Assembly (NCBI GenBank): GCA_963822215.1
Contig: CAWGGX010000003.1
Coordinates: 558,001 to 622,000 of the forward strand
Origin: Roseiarcus sp963822215
Lineage (GTDB): Bacteria; Pseudomonadota; Alphaproteobacteria; Rhizobiales; Beijerinckiaceae
Direction: 5' to 3'
Length of the DNA stretch: 64,000 nt
Shown here: positions 53,658-61,800 of the stretch, one piece after another
Layout: each line of letters begins with the position of its first letter
Position numbering within the stretch: the stretch's first letter is position 1
Notes under the pieces: model-generated
Database searches by the model: none
Told to the model about the DNA's origin: nothing
What the model saw: the letters and a program-made list of their open reading frames with translations, nothing else
Translations under genes and position numbers: made by a program

Positions 53658-54671
53658 TCAGCGCGGGACTTCGTGCTCGCCATGCGCTTCGAGCAGCGCG
53701 TTGAGCCTCTGGCGCATCAGCATGCCGGGGCGGTCGGAGGGCATGTGCATCTCGAGTTTGCGGCTCATGTCGACGATCGCGTCGGGGTCGGTCGATTCGA
53801 GGATTTCGCGGTCTTCCTCGATGATCTTGCCGTCCCATGCGCGTAGCTCCGTGGTCGAGCAGTCCTCCTCGCGGTCGTTGCGGAACAGGACCTGGATGAG
53901 TTGGATCGAGCCGTCGTCGATCGGTGTGGCGGAATTGAAGATCAGGTGCCTGAGACCCGAGGGATATTCCATGTCCATCGTGCGGCAGAACGGCATGAAC
54001 CAGGCGTTGCGCATCTTGCGCTTCGTCCAGGGCTCGGTCGTGCCGGTGATGCGCGCGGCCTCTGGGGGATTTTTCACCGGCACGATGGTCTCGGCGACGA
54101 AGCCGTAATCGGTCTCGGTGATCTCATATTTTTCCGGCTTCGGCTGGGCGATGTCGCCGAAGGTGTTCTTGTGCACGAAAGCGAAATGCGCGTTGTCGAA
54201 GGAATTCTCCATCATCCGCAAGGCCGAGCAGCTCCAGAAGTCGTCGAACTGGTGGATGCGGCGGAAGGCGGGGTCGCGGTCCTCCTCGAGGTCGGGAATG
54301 TCGAGGAGCGGCTCTCCGAGGCAGACCCAGACATAGCCGTAGCGTTCCCTGGCGAGGAACGATATCGCTCGCGCGTTGGGGACCGCCTGCTCGAACGGGA
54401 ACTGCGGGATGTTCACGAGCTTGCCGGTCCGGTCGTACTCCCAGCCGTGATAGCCGCAGACGATATGGCCGTCCTTGATCCAGCCTTTCGACAATTTGGC
54501 CGTGCGGTGGCAGCAGCGGTCCTCGAGCGCGGCCGGCTCGCCTTTTTCGTCGAGAAAGAGGACGACATTCTGCCCCAGCAGGCGGAACGGCTTCGGTCCG
54601 TCTTTCAGCGCCTCGGTCGGGCGGGTGGCGTACCAGAAGTTGCGCAGGACCTTCTGACGGGTATTGAGCAT
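53658..54671 (-). CDS. Rieske non-haem iron ring-hydroxylating oxygenase
   Basis: A 337-residue oxygenase alpha-subunit-like protein. The Rieske [2Fe-2S] ligands are CCH (53-55) and CGYH (72-75); the mononuclear iron site is ENSFDNAHFAFVH with His162 and His167. Length and ending are close to the phthalate/vanillate/carbazole type that works as a single-component oxygenase with a separate reductase. No reductase gene is adjacent, so electron supply must come from elsewhere. ATG 54671 is chosen because the family-like RNFWYATRPTEAL follows; upstream frame is unlike protein. Confidence 0.9.
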   Translation of the reverse strand: MLNTRQKVLRNFWYATRPTEALKDGPKPFRLLGQNVVLFLDEKGEPAALEDRCCHRTAKLSKGWIKDGHIVCGYHGWEYDRTGKLVNIPQFPFEQAVPNARAISFLARERYGYVWVCLGEPLLDIPDLEEDRDPAFRRIHQFDDFWSCSALRMMENSFDNAHFAFVHKNTFGDIAQPKPEKYEITETDYGFVAETIVPVKNPPEAARITGTTEPWTKRKMRNAWFMPFCRTMDMEYPSGLRHLIFNSATPIDDGSIQLIQVLFRNDREEDCSTTELRAWDGKIIEEDREILESTDPDAIVDMSRKLEMHMPSDRPGMLMRQRLNALLEAHGEHEVPR

Positions 54672-54796
54672 GAGCGGCCCTTCTCGGATCAATGGAGCGC
54701 GCCCGGCTTTGCAAGAGTCTTGCCGGCGCTTGAAACTCCGGCGCGCCGCATGCGAGGATGGGCGCGACGGCATCCAGCCTGCCTCCGGGGGCAACG

Positions 54797-55102
54797 ATGA
54801 GCAAGTCCGCCACCAGGGTCCGGACCAAGCCTGAAACGAAGGTCGACCAGCCGCGCCTGCACAAGGTGTTGCTGTTCAACGACGACTATACGCCGCGAGA
54901 CTTCGTCGTCGAGGTGTTGAAGGCGGTCTTCCGGATGAACGAGTCGCAGGCGCTGAACGTGATGCTGACCGCGCACAAGAAGGGCCTTTGCGTCGTCGGC
55001 GTGTTCGCCAAGGACATCGCCGAGACCAAGGCCGCGCGCGGCACCGAAGCGGGCGCCATGCGCGGCTATCCGCTCCGGTTCGACACCGAGCCCGAGGAAT
55101 GA
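54797..55102 (+). CDS. clpS: ATP-dependent Clp protease adaptor ClpS
   Basis: A 101-residue adaptor that delivers N-degron substrates to ClpAP. The core LHKVLLFNDDYTPRDFVVEV, LKAVFRMNESQALNVMLTAH, KKGLCVVGVFAKDIAETKA contains the DDYT motif and the substrate pocket residues. It lacks a neighbouring clpA, as is usual for the second ClpS (ClpS2-like) of alphaproteobacteria. ATG 54797 is preceded by GGGGG. Divergent from the Rieske oxygenase gene. Confidence 0.95.
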   Translation: MSKSATRVRTKPETKVDQPRLHKVLLFNDDYTPRDFVVEVLKAVFRMNESQALNVMLTAHKKGLCVVGVFAKDIAETKAARGTEAGAMRGYPLRFDTEPEE

Positions 55103-55150
55103 GTCCGCGCGCGATCGGGTTTCGCACCCCTCTCCTACCGCGAGAGGGAA

Positions 55151-55196
55151 GCCGCCATAGGGCGTCCGGCAGGACGCCCGTCTTTCGACGGGCTAG
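55151..55196. repeat. R2-type loop fragment
   Basis: GCCGCCATAGGGCGTCCGGC AGGACGCCCG then TCTTTCGACGGGCT, the inverse of the inserted loop in the R2 copies at 23903 and 25218. Confidence 0.6.
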
Positions 55197-55609
55197 ATCA
55201 ATTCCCACTTGCATAGATTCATGATTCTACAGCAAGATTCCCCTACGCACGGGGAACGAAATGAAACCGCTGTCGAACGATCTTCGCGAAAGATTCGTCC
55301 ATGCCGTCCTGATTGAGGGCATGACATGCCGTGCGGCGGGGGAGCGTTTCGCGGTCGCCCATTCGGCGGTGATAAAGATCGTCCGACAGTTCGTCGAGAC
55401 GGACGCTATCGACCCGCAAAAGGTCGGCGGATCGAGGAAGCCGGCTCTCGTCAAATGCTACGACATGGTCCGCGCCATCGTCGATGAAACGCCGGATTTG
55501 ACGCTGGCGCAGATCGCCGACGAGATCGTCGCGCGTGGCGGACCGAAGGTCGGCAAATCCACCGTCGACAGGACGTTGGCGCGCCTCGATCTGAGATTCA
55601 AAAAAACCC

Positions 55610-55833
55610 GTCGCCGGCCGCGGCCGTCCTGTGGCGGCAGAAACGGAGCTGATATCCTGACCGTTGGGGAGGAGCGGCCGATAGTCTTCTGGTGGTGGTA
55701 ACCCCGTCAAAAAACGTGGTCCATGAGCTGTTGCGCACTTGAGAGTGGTGACGCCATCGCGGCGATCCCGGTCAGGAAGTTGATCTCCTTGCGCGGCTCA
55801 GCCTCTCCACTTGAGTGAGAGGAGCATCACATC
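55610..55833 (+). ncRNA. candidate IS110 bridge RNA region
   Basis: Non-coding left end of the IS110 element. In the IS110 group this region encodes a bridge RNA whose loops pair with target and donor. Guide-like words found here: AAAAAAC at 55709-55715 equals the target base run just left of the core; CGGCGATC at 55760-55767 is complementary to GATCGCCG right of the core; TCAGGAAG at 55772-55779 equals the element's own right end (57194-57201). I could not find a convincing partner for the fourth guide. Transcript ends are unknown. Confidence 0.5.
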
Positions 55834-57189
55834 ATGACCAAATCGAAGCGGCGCCGCGCCGAACGAGACTTCACCCCCACCCATCCTGATGCCGCAGCGA
55901 TCGATATCGGCTCAAGGATGCATGTCGCGGCCGTTCCGCCGGACCGGGACCCTGAGCCAGTGCGCGCCTTCGGGACCTGCACCGGCGATTTGCAACAGTT
56001 GGCCGATTGGTTCGAGCGCTGCGGCGTTCGAACGGTCGCGATGGAGTCCACCGGCGTCTATTGGATACCTGCCTACGAACTGCTCGAACAGCGCGGATTC
56101 GAGGTGGTGCTGGTCAACGCCCGCGACGCCAAGCACGTGCCGGGACGCAAGAGCGACGTCAGCGACGCCCAATGGCTGAGACGGCTGCACGAATATGGGC
56201 TGCTGCGCGCCAGCTTCAGACCGAAGGGCGAGTTGGCCGCATTGCGCGCCTATCTGCGCCAACGTGAGCGCCTGCTGGACTACAGCGCCTCGCACATCCA
56301 GCATATGCAGAAGGCGTTGATGCAGATGAACGTTCAACTCCATCACGTGGTGACCGACATCACCGGCGAGACCGGGATGCGGATTATCCGCGCGGTGGTT
56401 GCGGGTGAACGGGATCCTGCTGTGCTGGCCAGCCATCGGGATCGGCGCTGCCATGCCTCGGAGGCGGAGATCGCTGCCGCGCTGGCCGGAAACTGGCGTG
56501 AGGAGCATGTCTTTGCTCTCGGACAGGCGCTTGAGCTTCACGACGCCTACCACGCCAAGGTCGTCGAGTGCGATTTGCGGATCGAAGCGGTCTTGCAGCG
56601 TCTTCGAGACGCCGCAGCCAAACCGGTCGGGCGGCTGCCGCCAGCTCGTCATCGAGACAAGACGCCCAATGCGCCGACTTTCGATGCGCGGGCGGCATTG
56701 CACGCGGTCCTCGGCGTCGATCTGACGCAAATTCATGGCCTCGGTCCTTCGCTGGCGCTGAAACTGATCGGCGAGTGCGGGACCGACTTCTCCGCTTGGC
56801 CAAACGCCAAACACTTCACATCCTGGCTATGCCTGGCGCCGGCCAACAAGATCTCGGGGGGAAAGGTGCTTTCGACGCGAACGCGGCGATCCGGCAGCAG
56901 AGCCGCGGCTCTGCTGAGGCTGGCTGCAGTGACTGTCGGTCGCACGCAGACGGCGTTGGGCGCCTTCTATCGAAGGCTCTCCGCACGTGTCGGCAAAGCC
57001 AAAGCGGTGACTGCAACCGCACGCAAGATCGCCACCCTGTTCTACAACGCCCTCCGACATGGGATGGACTACGCCGACCCCGGCGCGTCGTCCTACGAGG
57101 ATCGATATCGCGCCCGCGTTCTCGCCAACCTCCGACGACGCGCAAAGTCTCTCGGCTACACGCTGCACGAGATGCCGGCGCCGGCGTAG
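55834..57189 (+). CDS. IS110-family transposase (DEDD serine recombinase)
   Basis: A 451-residue recombinase. The RuvC-like DEDD domain is seen in AAIDIGSRMHVAAV, VAMESTGVYWIPAYELLEQR and GRKSDVSDAQWL; the C-terminal Tnp domain in IHGLGPSLALKLIGECGTD, SWLCLAPANKISGGKV, which includes the catalytic Ser region. ATG 55834 follows GAGAGGAG. Full length, so the element may be active. Confidence 0.95.
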   Translation: MTKSKRRRAERDFTPTHPDAAAIDIGSRMHVAAVPPDRDPEPVRAFGTCTGDLQQLADWFERCGVRTVAMESTGVYWIPAYELLEQRGFEVVLVNARDAKHVPGRKSDVSDAQWLRRLHEYGLLRASFRPKGELAALRAYLRQRERLLDYSASHIQHMQKALMQMNVQLHHVVTDITGETGMRIIRAVVAGERDPAVLASHRDRRCHASEAEIAAALAGNWREEHVFALGQALELHDAYHAKVVECDLRIEAVLQRLRDAAAKPVGRLPPARHRDKTPNAPTFDARAALHAVLGVDLTQIHGLGPSLALKLIGECGTDFSAWPNAKHFTSWLCLAPANKISGGKVLSTRTRRSGSRAAALLRLAAVTVGRTQTALGAFYRRLSARVGKAKAVTATARKIATLFYNALRHGMDYADPGASSYEDRYRARVLANLRRRAKSLGYTLHEMPAPA

Positions 57190-57805
57190 TTTCTCAGGAA
57201 GCCTGATCGCCGACGAGCAGACGCGGACGGACGTCGCCCTGAAGCGCGGGTTCTTCCGCCGCATCGCCCAACGCTTCATGGATTCCACGCGCTTCATATT
57301 CTTCGACGAGACGGCGGCGAAGACCAACATGACGCGGCTTTATGGACGCGCTCCCGGCGGCGAGCGACTGGTCGCCTCCGTGCCGCACGGCCATTGGAAG
57401 ACCACGACTTTCGTGGCTGGCCTGAGCCTGGACGGAATCGTCGCCCCGGTCGTCTTCGACGGGCCGATCGACGGTCCACCGTTCCTGGCCTATATTGAGC
57501 AGATAGTTGTGCCGTGCCTGCGGCCCGGCGATGTCCTGCTGATGGATAATCTCCGTGCCCACAAGCAACCGGCTGTGGCGACGGCAGTCCGCGCAGCCGG
57601 CGCTTCGATTCTCTTCACTCCGCCTTATTCGCCGGATTTCAACCCGATCGAGAATTTCTTCTCGAAGCTCAAGGCCTATCTGCGCAAGGTGCAGGCGCGG
57701 ACCAAATCCGACTTGGACGTCACCATCGTCGCATGCTGCGCAACGCTGACGCGCAAGGAACGCGAGAATTTCTTCCTACACTGCGGATATGGAGTCGCGT
57801 AACAG

Positions 57806-58009
57806 GGAACCGCTCTATGGCGGCAGGGTGAGGGTTCCGCTCGCGCGGCCACCTTTCCCCCGGGCCGGGGGGAAGGGAACCCCCTGCGCGGACCAGTCTG
57901 TCTCCGGGCGAAATCAGGCTTGCAACGGCCGCCGAACGGCTGGAGCCACAGGAACGACGCCTCGGTCGACGCCTATTTCGATCAATTGATCGTGAGCGGG
58001 TGGCGCGGC
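57806..58009. other. spacer between IS630 and gene fragment
   Basis: Apart from a short GC-rich palindrome (CCTTTCCCCCGGGCCGGGGG, near 57852) nothing is recognised. It borders the aldo/keto reductase remnant that follows. Confidence 0.4.
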
Positions 58010-58134
58010 CCGGCGATCAAAGTCAATCAGGCTGAGCGCAACCTCGCGGCGTTCGCCCATCCGATTCCTCGGACCTGTGGGCCGAGCTCAAGCATGAGAA
58101 GCTGTTGCGCGCCGATGCGCCGACGCCAGCCTGA
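58010..58134 (+). pseudogene. aldo/keto reductase C-terminal fragment with frameshift
   Basis: In one frame the stretch reads QAERNLAAFAHPIP; one base further on the adjacent frame reads SDLWAELKHEKLLRADAPTP A and stops at 58132-58134. Joined, this is the C-terminus of D-threo-aldose-1-dehydrogenase-type aldo/keto reductases. The rest of the gene is missing, probably lost with the arrival of the IS elements. Confidence 0.5.
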
Positions 58135-58336
58135 CGTCCGCGGGCCCCGCAACAGACGCCGGGCTGCTTTGTCGGCTGTTCGCAAGGGCCGTCACGGCTG
58201 GACCACAATCTCGAAATCGCCTACTATTTTGAAAATCAACAACCGTTCGCGTTACGTTTCTTCCCCTGACGCCCCGCGAATCCATGGAGATTGAATCCAT
58301 CGCGCGCAGGCCACTTGCCCGGAAGGAGTTTGACAA

Positions 58337-59272
58337 GTGCTCGATCAACGCTCTCCGCGCCGTCACGATGAAGCGCCCAATGTCACCGACCTTGGCGACC
58401 GCCGTCGAAGACAAAACTCTGAGGGACTCGTGGCCATGCGCACGACGTCCCAGGAGGAAATTCAATACCATTACAACTCCGGCAATGATTTTTACGCGTT
58501 GTGGCTCGACGCTCGGATGGTCTATTCGGCGGCGCTGTTCACCTCGGACACGCAGTCGCTCGAAGACGCGCAACGCGCCAAGCTGGCGTTTCACGCCGAC
58601 GCGGCCGGCGTGCGTCCAGGCTCGCGAATCCTCGACGTCGGGTGCGGCTGGGGCGCGCTCTTGCGCTACCTGGTCGCCGAGCGGGAGGTCGGGGAGGCGG
58701 TCGGTCTGACGCTCAGCGCGGCGCAGAAGGAGCTTTTTGACCGAGGGCCGGCGGCCCCGCGGGCGCGGATGAAGATCGTGAACTGGCAGGATTACGACGA
58801 TCCGCAGCCGTTCGACGGGATCATTTCGATCGGAGCCTTCGAGCATTTCGGCCGCTTCGATCATTCGCCCGAGGAGCGGCGGGCGATCTACGCCGAGTTC
58901 TTCGACTTCTGCCGGCGGCGGCTGGTCCGCGGCGGAAAGCTGTCGCTGCAGACCATCGCCTATGGCCGGATCCGCAAGCTCACGCCGTTCCTACGCGAGA
59001 AGATCTGGCGCGAAAGCGAACTGCCGATGGCGCACGAGGTGCTCGAGGCCGCCGCGCGCGGATTCGAGGTCGAGACGCTCCTGAACCACCGCCTTCATTA
59101 CGCCCGCACCTTGCGCGAATGGGAGAAGCGCCTCCTCGCCGCGCGCGGGCGCGCGGAGCGTCTCGTGGGCCCGGAAAAGGTCGCCGACTACCTGCACTAT
59201 CTGGATGAAGCGGCGTCCGGCTTCGAGAACGGCGCCATCCAGCTCCTGCGGATCGCCTTCAAGCGCCCCTGA
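58337..59272 (+). CDS. cyclopropane-fatty-acyl-phospholipid synthase-like methyltransferase
   Basis: A class I SAM-dependent methyltransferase of the CFA/mycolic-acid synthase family. The conserved start EEIQYHYNSGNDFYALWLDA, MVYSAALF is followed by the SAM site SRILDVGCGWGALLRYL, SIGAFEHFGRFD and ETLLNHRLHYARTLREWEKR. Such enzymes methylate unsaturated acyl chains in phospholipids. GTG 58337 is chosen because AAGGAG lies 8 bases before it; ATG 58436, where the family similarity begins, gives a shorter 278-residue form. No regulator adjacent. Confidence 0.85.
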   Translation: MLDQRSPRRHDEAPNVTDLGDRRRRQNSEGLVAMRTTSQEEIQYHYNSGNDFYALWLDARMVYSAALFTSDTQSLEDAQRAKLAFHADAAGVRPGSRILDVGCGWGALLRYLVAEREVGEAVGLTLSAAQKELFDRGPAAPRARMKIVNWQDYDDPQPFDGIISIGAFEHFGRFDHSPEERRAIYAEFFDFCRRRLVRGGKLSLQTIAYGRIRKLTPFLREKIWRESELPMAHEVLEAAARGFEVETLLNHRLHYARTLREWEKRLLAARGRAERLVGPEKVADYLHYLDEAASGFENGAIQLLRIAFKRP

Positions 59273-59362
59273 CGTCGCCCCCGACCGCACGGCCCGGCGC
59301 GCAGTTGGGGTTCGTGGTTCGGGGATCGAGGGGCTTGGCGTCTTCACCCGACCTCGATCCGG

Positions 59363-59629
59363 CTACGTGAAGGGCCACTCTGGGCCCGCTTGCGCGGCGA
59401 GCGTCGCGCCAAGAGAACGGGCGCTCATCATGAAGCCCCCCCGTCGGCGCGTCTTGCGCGCGACGGCGTTGGCGACGGCGTTCCAATCCTGAGCCATTTC
59501 CCTGCTGCTTGCCTCTTGCGCACGCAGGCAGGCCGCCGAGTAGGCGTCCACGCCCAGATTGGCGATGAGCGCGTTCGCCTCCAGATTGACACCGAGCCGC
59601 AGGACCCGGGAACGCTCAGCATGTGCCAT
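59363..59629 (-). CDS. small hypothetical protein
   Basis: An 88-residue helical protein (MAHAERSRVLRLGVNLEANA, LIANLGVDAYSAACLRAQEA, EMAQDWNAVANAVARKTRRR) with an excellent ribosome site, AAAGGAGG, just before ATG 59629. Related short proteins occur in rhizobia, where the C-terminal WNAVANAVARKT-like motif is conserved; no function known. Confidence 0.6.
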   Translation of the reverse strand: MAHAERSRVLRLGVNLEANALIANLGVDAYSAACLRAQEASSREMAQDWNAVANAVARKTRRRGGFMMSARSLGATLAAQAGPEWPFT

Positions 59630-59773
59630 GTTCACCTCCTTTCATCGCGTCTTGTAGTTCGCGTGGTGGCGGGCGTTGTGCGCTCCGCATGGCCGATCGC
59701 TCTGTGACGCGGGTCACAGCGCGGACAATGGGCGGACCCGGGCGGCTTCCGAAGGCGCGCTCCCGGGCGCGCC

Positions 59774-60358
59774 TCACCAGGTGGAGAAATGCGCCTCGAC
59801 CCTTGCCAGAAATTTCTTCCGGCGTTCCGCTTTGGCGTGGTCCATGTCGTAAAGGGCGAGGTAGTCGCAACGCGCGCCGGGGGCGCAGATCCCGCGCATC
59901 GACCGGGTCAGAAAGCGTCTCGGCGGATCGCCCATCAGGAACGTGAGGAGGCGGCCGCCGCCATAGGTGCAGACCACGCCGAGCCGTTTGACGTTGTGGA
60001 GAGCGGGCACGTAGTCGCCGTTCTCCCTCAGGCTGAAGCTCACGCCCGGCAGGAACACCTTGTCGACGAAGCCCTTGAGGATTGCCGGAAAGCCCATGTT
60101 CCAGACCGGAAACGAGAAGACGAGCGCTTCGGCGGCGAGCAGGCGGTCCACATAGGGCCCGACGTTCCGCCGGTTGACGGCGACGTCGTGGTACTCGATC
60201 CGCTCCTGGCGGCTCATGACCGGGTCGAACTTCTCGGCGTTGAGGTCGCAATCGTCGACGTCGTGCCCGCGACCCTCAAGCGTGCGCACGACCTGATCGT
60301 GCAGCGCCGCCGCGAAGCTCGTCTCGACCGGGTGGGCGAAGAGGACCAGGATGCGCAC
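59774..60358 (-). CDS. NAD(P)H:quinone reductase, flavodoxin fold
   Basis: A 194-residue flavodoxin-like oxidoreductase of the NQO1/MdaB/KefF family. The FMN/FAD phosphate loop is LVLFAHPVETSFAAALHDQV; FSFPVWNMGFPAILKGFVDK and VCTYGGGRLLTFLMGDPP complete the flavin site. It reduces quinones with two electrons. It begins 11 bases after the FAD-linked oxidase stop on the same strand and is the last gene of the operon. Confidence 0.88.
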   Translation of the reverse strand: MRILVLFAHPVETSFAAALHDQVVRTLEGRGHDVDDCDLNAEKFDPVMSRQERIEYHDVAVNRRNVGPYVDRLLAAEALVFSFPVWNMGFPAILKGFVDKVFLPGVSFSLRENGDYVPALHNVKRLGVVCTYGGGRLLTFLMGDPPRRFLTRSMRGICAPGARCDYLALYDMDHAKAERRKKFLARVEAHFSTW

Positions 60359-60369
60359 CGTGCCCGCGC

Positions 60370-61800
60370 TCAGACCTGCGCCGCCCGCGCCCGTGCTTCG
60401 AGTCCAGGGAACAGGAAGTTCCTGCCCGCCGAATAGTCGAAGTTCGGGTCCTCCCAGGCGATCATCTTGCCCGGATTGAGCAGTCCCTGCGGATCGGTCT
60501 CGCGCTTGAAGGCGAGCTGGGTGGCGTCGGTCTGCTTCATCCCGCCTTCCTCGAGCGTGTAGCGGTGCGGGTTGAACACCATCGCCCCCATCGCCTCGTG
60601 CTCGTCCATGATCGCCTGGAGCCGCTCCTCGGTCGAAAACCGGACCATCGGCAGGCCTGCGAAGCCCAGCCGTCCGTTGAAGCGGATGAGCTCGAGATGG
60701 CCAATCACTTCGTCACGGAAGCGCTCGTGAATGCGGCTGATCAGCGAGAGCCCCTTGTCCTCGGGATAGCGGATCTGCAGGTAGGTGATCTCCGGGTCGA
60801 CCCTCAGGGCGCGCAGCGTCGTGTGGTTCCAGGCGAGCTCGTAGTTCGGCGGCAAGCCGGCGCGCGTCGCCTCGCCGGCAAGGCTGGAGACGAACAGGAT
60901 CTCCGCGCCCTTGACCGGCCGGGTGAACGCTTCGAGCGCATCGAGCGCATTCGGCGCGACCATGACCAGCACGACGCTCTTGCCGTCGGGAATGATCGTG
61001 CGGTGACGCAGGAAGTAGCGGTTCGGCGCCGGCGCGGCGACCACGGTCAGGAGCTTCTTGAGAATGCCGTCCTGCTCGCCCAGCGCGTAGGCGTACGCCG
61101 CCGCCGCGTCGAACGAGTCGAAGCCGACGATGACGTCGACCCAGTCATAGGCGGCGGTCAGCGGCATTTCGACCTCGGTGATGACTCCATTGGTGCCGTA
61201 GGCGTGGACCGCCTTGTGGAGATCGGCGCCAGTAAGCTCCAACGCTCGCGGCTCGGCCTCCATCGTCAGCACGCGCAGCCTCAGGACGTTGCCGAAGTCG
61301 CGCAAGCCCCCCCAGGTGATCGAGCCAACGCCGCCCGAGCCGCCGGCGATGAAGCCGCCGATCGACGCCGTCGCCCGGGTCGACGGAAACATGCGCAATT
61401 CCTGGCCCGAGGCCGTCGCCGTCTTGTCGATGTCGATGAGCAGCGCGCCCGGCTCCGCGACCACCCGCCCGCGCGCGACGTCGCGGATCTTGTTCATCTC
61501 GATCAGGTTGAGAAGCACGCCGCCGGTCAGCGGCATGGCCTGACCGTAATTGCCGGTGCCGGCGCCGCGCGCGGTGACGGGAATGCCGAGCTTGTGGGCC
61601 GCGGCGAGAACCGTCGCGACCTCCGCCTCGGTCTTCGGCGTGACGACGAGATCGGCGGTCACCGTTTCGAGCTCGCGTTTCAGCACCGGCGAATACCAAT
61701 AGAAGTCGCGGCTCTTCTGCTTCACCAGGACCGGATTGTCCTCGCATTTGATCGGGCCGATCAGGGCGCGGAAGGCGGCGATGTCGTAGGTCTTGCTCAC
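60370..61800 (-). CDS. FAD-linked oxidase (GlcD/D-lactate dehydrogenase-like)
   Basis: A 476-residue VAO-type flavoenzyme. The FAD-binding PCMH domain carries LVVTPKTEAEVATVLAAAHK, LGIPVTARGAGTGNYGQAMP, GGVLLNLIEMNKI and FIAGGSGGVGSITWGGLRDF; the C-terminal cap ends with QLAFKRETDPQGLLNPGKM. It probably oxidises a 2-hydroxy acid or a related product of the heterocycle pathway. Its ATG overlaps the stop of the amidohydrolase by four bases. Confidence 0.88.
   Translation of the reverse strand: MSKTYDIAAFRALIGPIKCEDNPVLVKQKSRDFYWYSPVLKRELETVTADLVVTPKTEAEVATVLAAAHKLGIPVTARGAGTGNYGQAMPLTGGVLLNLIEMNKIRDVARGRVVAEPGALLIDIDKTATASGQELRMFPSTRATASIGGFIAGGSGGVGSITWGGLRDFGNVLRLRVLTMEAEPRALELTGADLHKAVHAYGTNGVITEVEMPLTAAYDWVDVIVGFDSFDAAAAYAYALGEQDGILKKLLTVVAAPAPNRYFLRHRTIIPDGKSVVLVMVAPNALDALEAFTRPVKGAEILFVSSLAGEATRAGLPPNYELAWNHTTLRALRVDPEITYLQIRYPEDKGLSLISRIHERFRDEVIGHLELIRFNGRLGFAGLPMVRFSTEERLQAIMDEHEAMGAMVFNPHRYTLEEGGMKQTDATQLAFKRETDPQGLLNPGKMIAWEDPNFDYSAGRNFLFPGLEARARAAQV

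Larger units (their letters stand above)
55610..57201 (+). mobile_element. IS110-group insertion sequence, 1592 bp
   Basis: Boundaries were set by restoring the IS630 reading frame: the left junction is ...AAAC-CC-GTCGCC and the right ...GGAAG-CC-TGATC, so a CC dinucleotide core is present at each side (55608-55609 and 57202-57203). There are no terminal inverted repeats, as expected for IS110. A 224-bp non-coding left end precedes the transposase; almost nothing follows it, which fits the IS110 rather than the IS1111 group. Confidence 0.8.
55261..57802 (+). pseudogene. IS630-family transposase, split
   Basis: The N-terminal half (MKPLSNDLRERFVHAVLIEG, MTCRAAGERFAVAHSAVIKI, KSTVDRTLARLDLRFKKT) is a winged HTH pair; the C-terminal half resumes at LIADEQTRTDVALKRGFFRR and holds the DDE triad in FIFFDETAAK, LLMDNLRAH and FNPIENFFSKLK. 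Removing the IS110 element with one copy of the two-base core restores a 315-residue transposase in frame. It is inactive as it stands. Confidence 0.88.
55210..57805 (+). mobile_element. IS630-family element interrupted by IS110
   Basis: Boundaries are approximate. TAGATTCATGATTCTACAG near 55210 and, inverted, CTGCGGATATGGAGTC near 57781-57800 could be diverged terminal repeats. The transposase gene inside is split by an IS110 element at 55610-57201. Confidence 0.6.
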
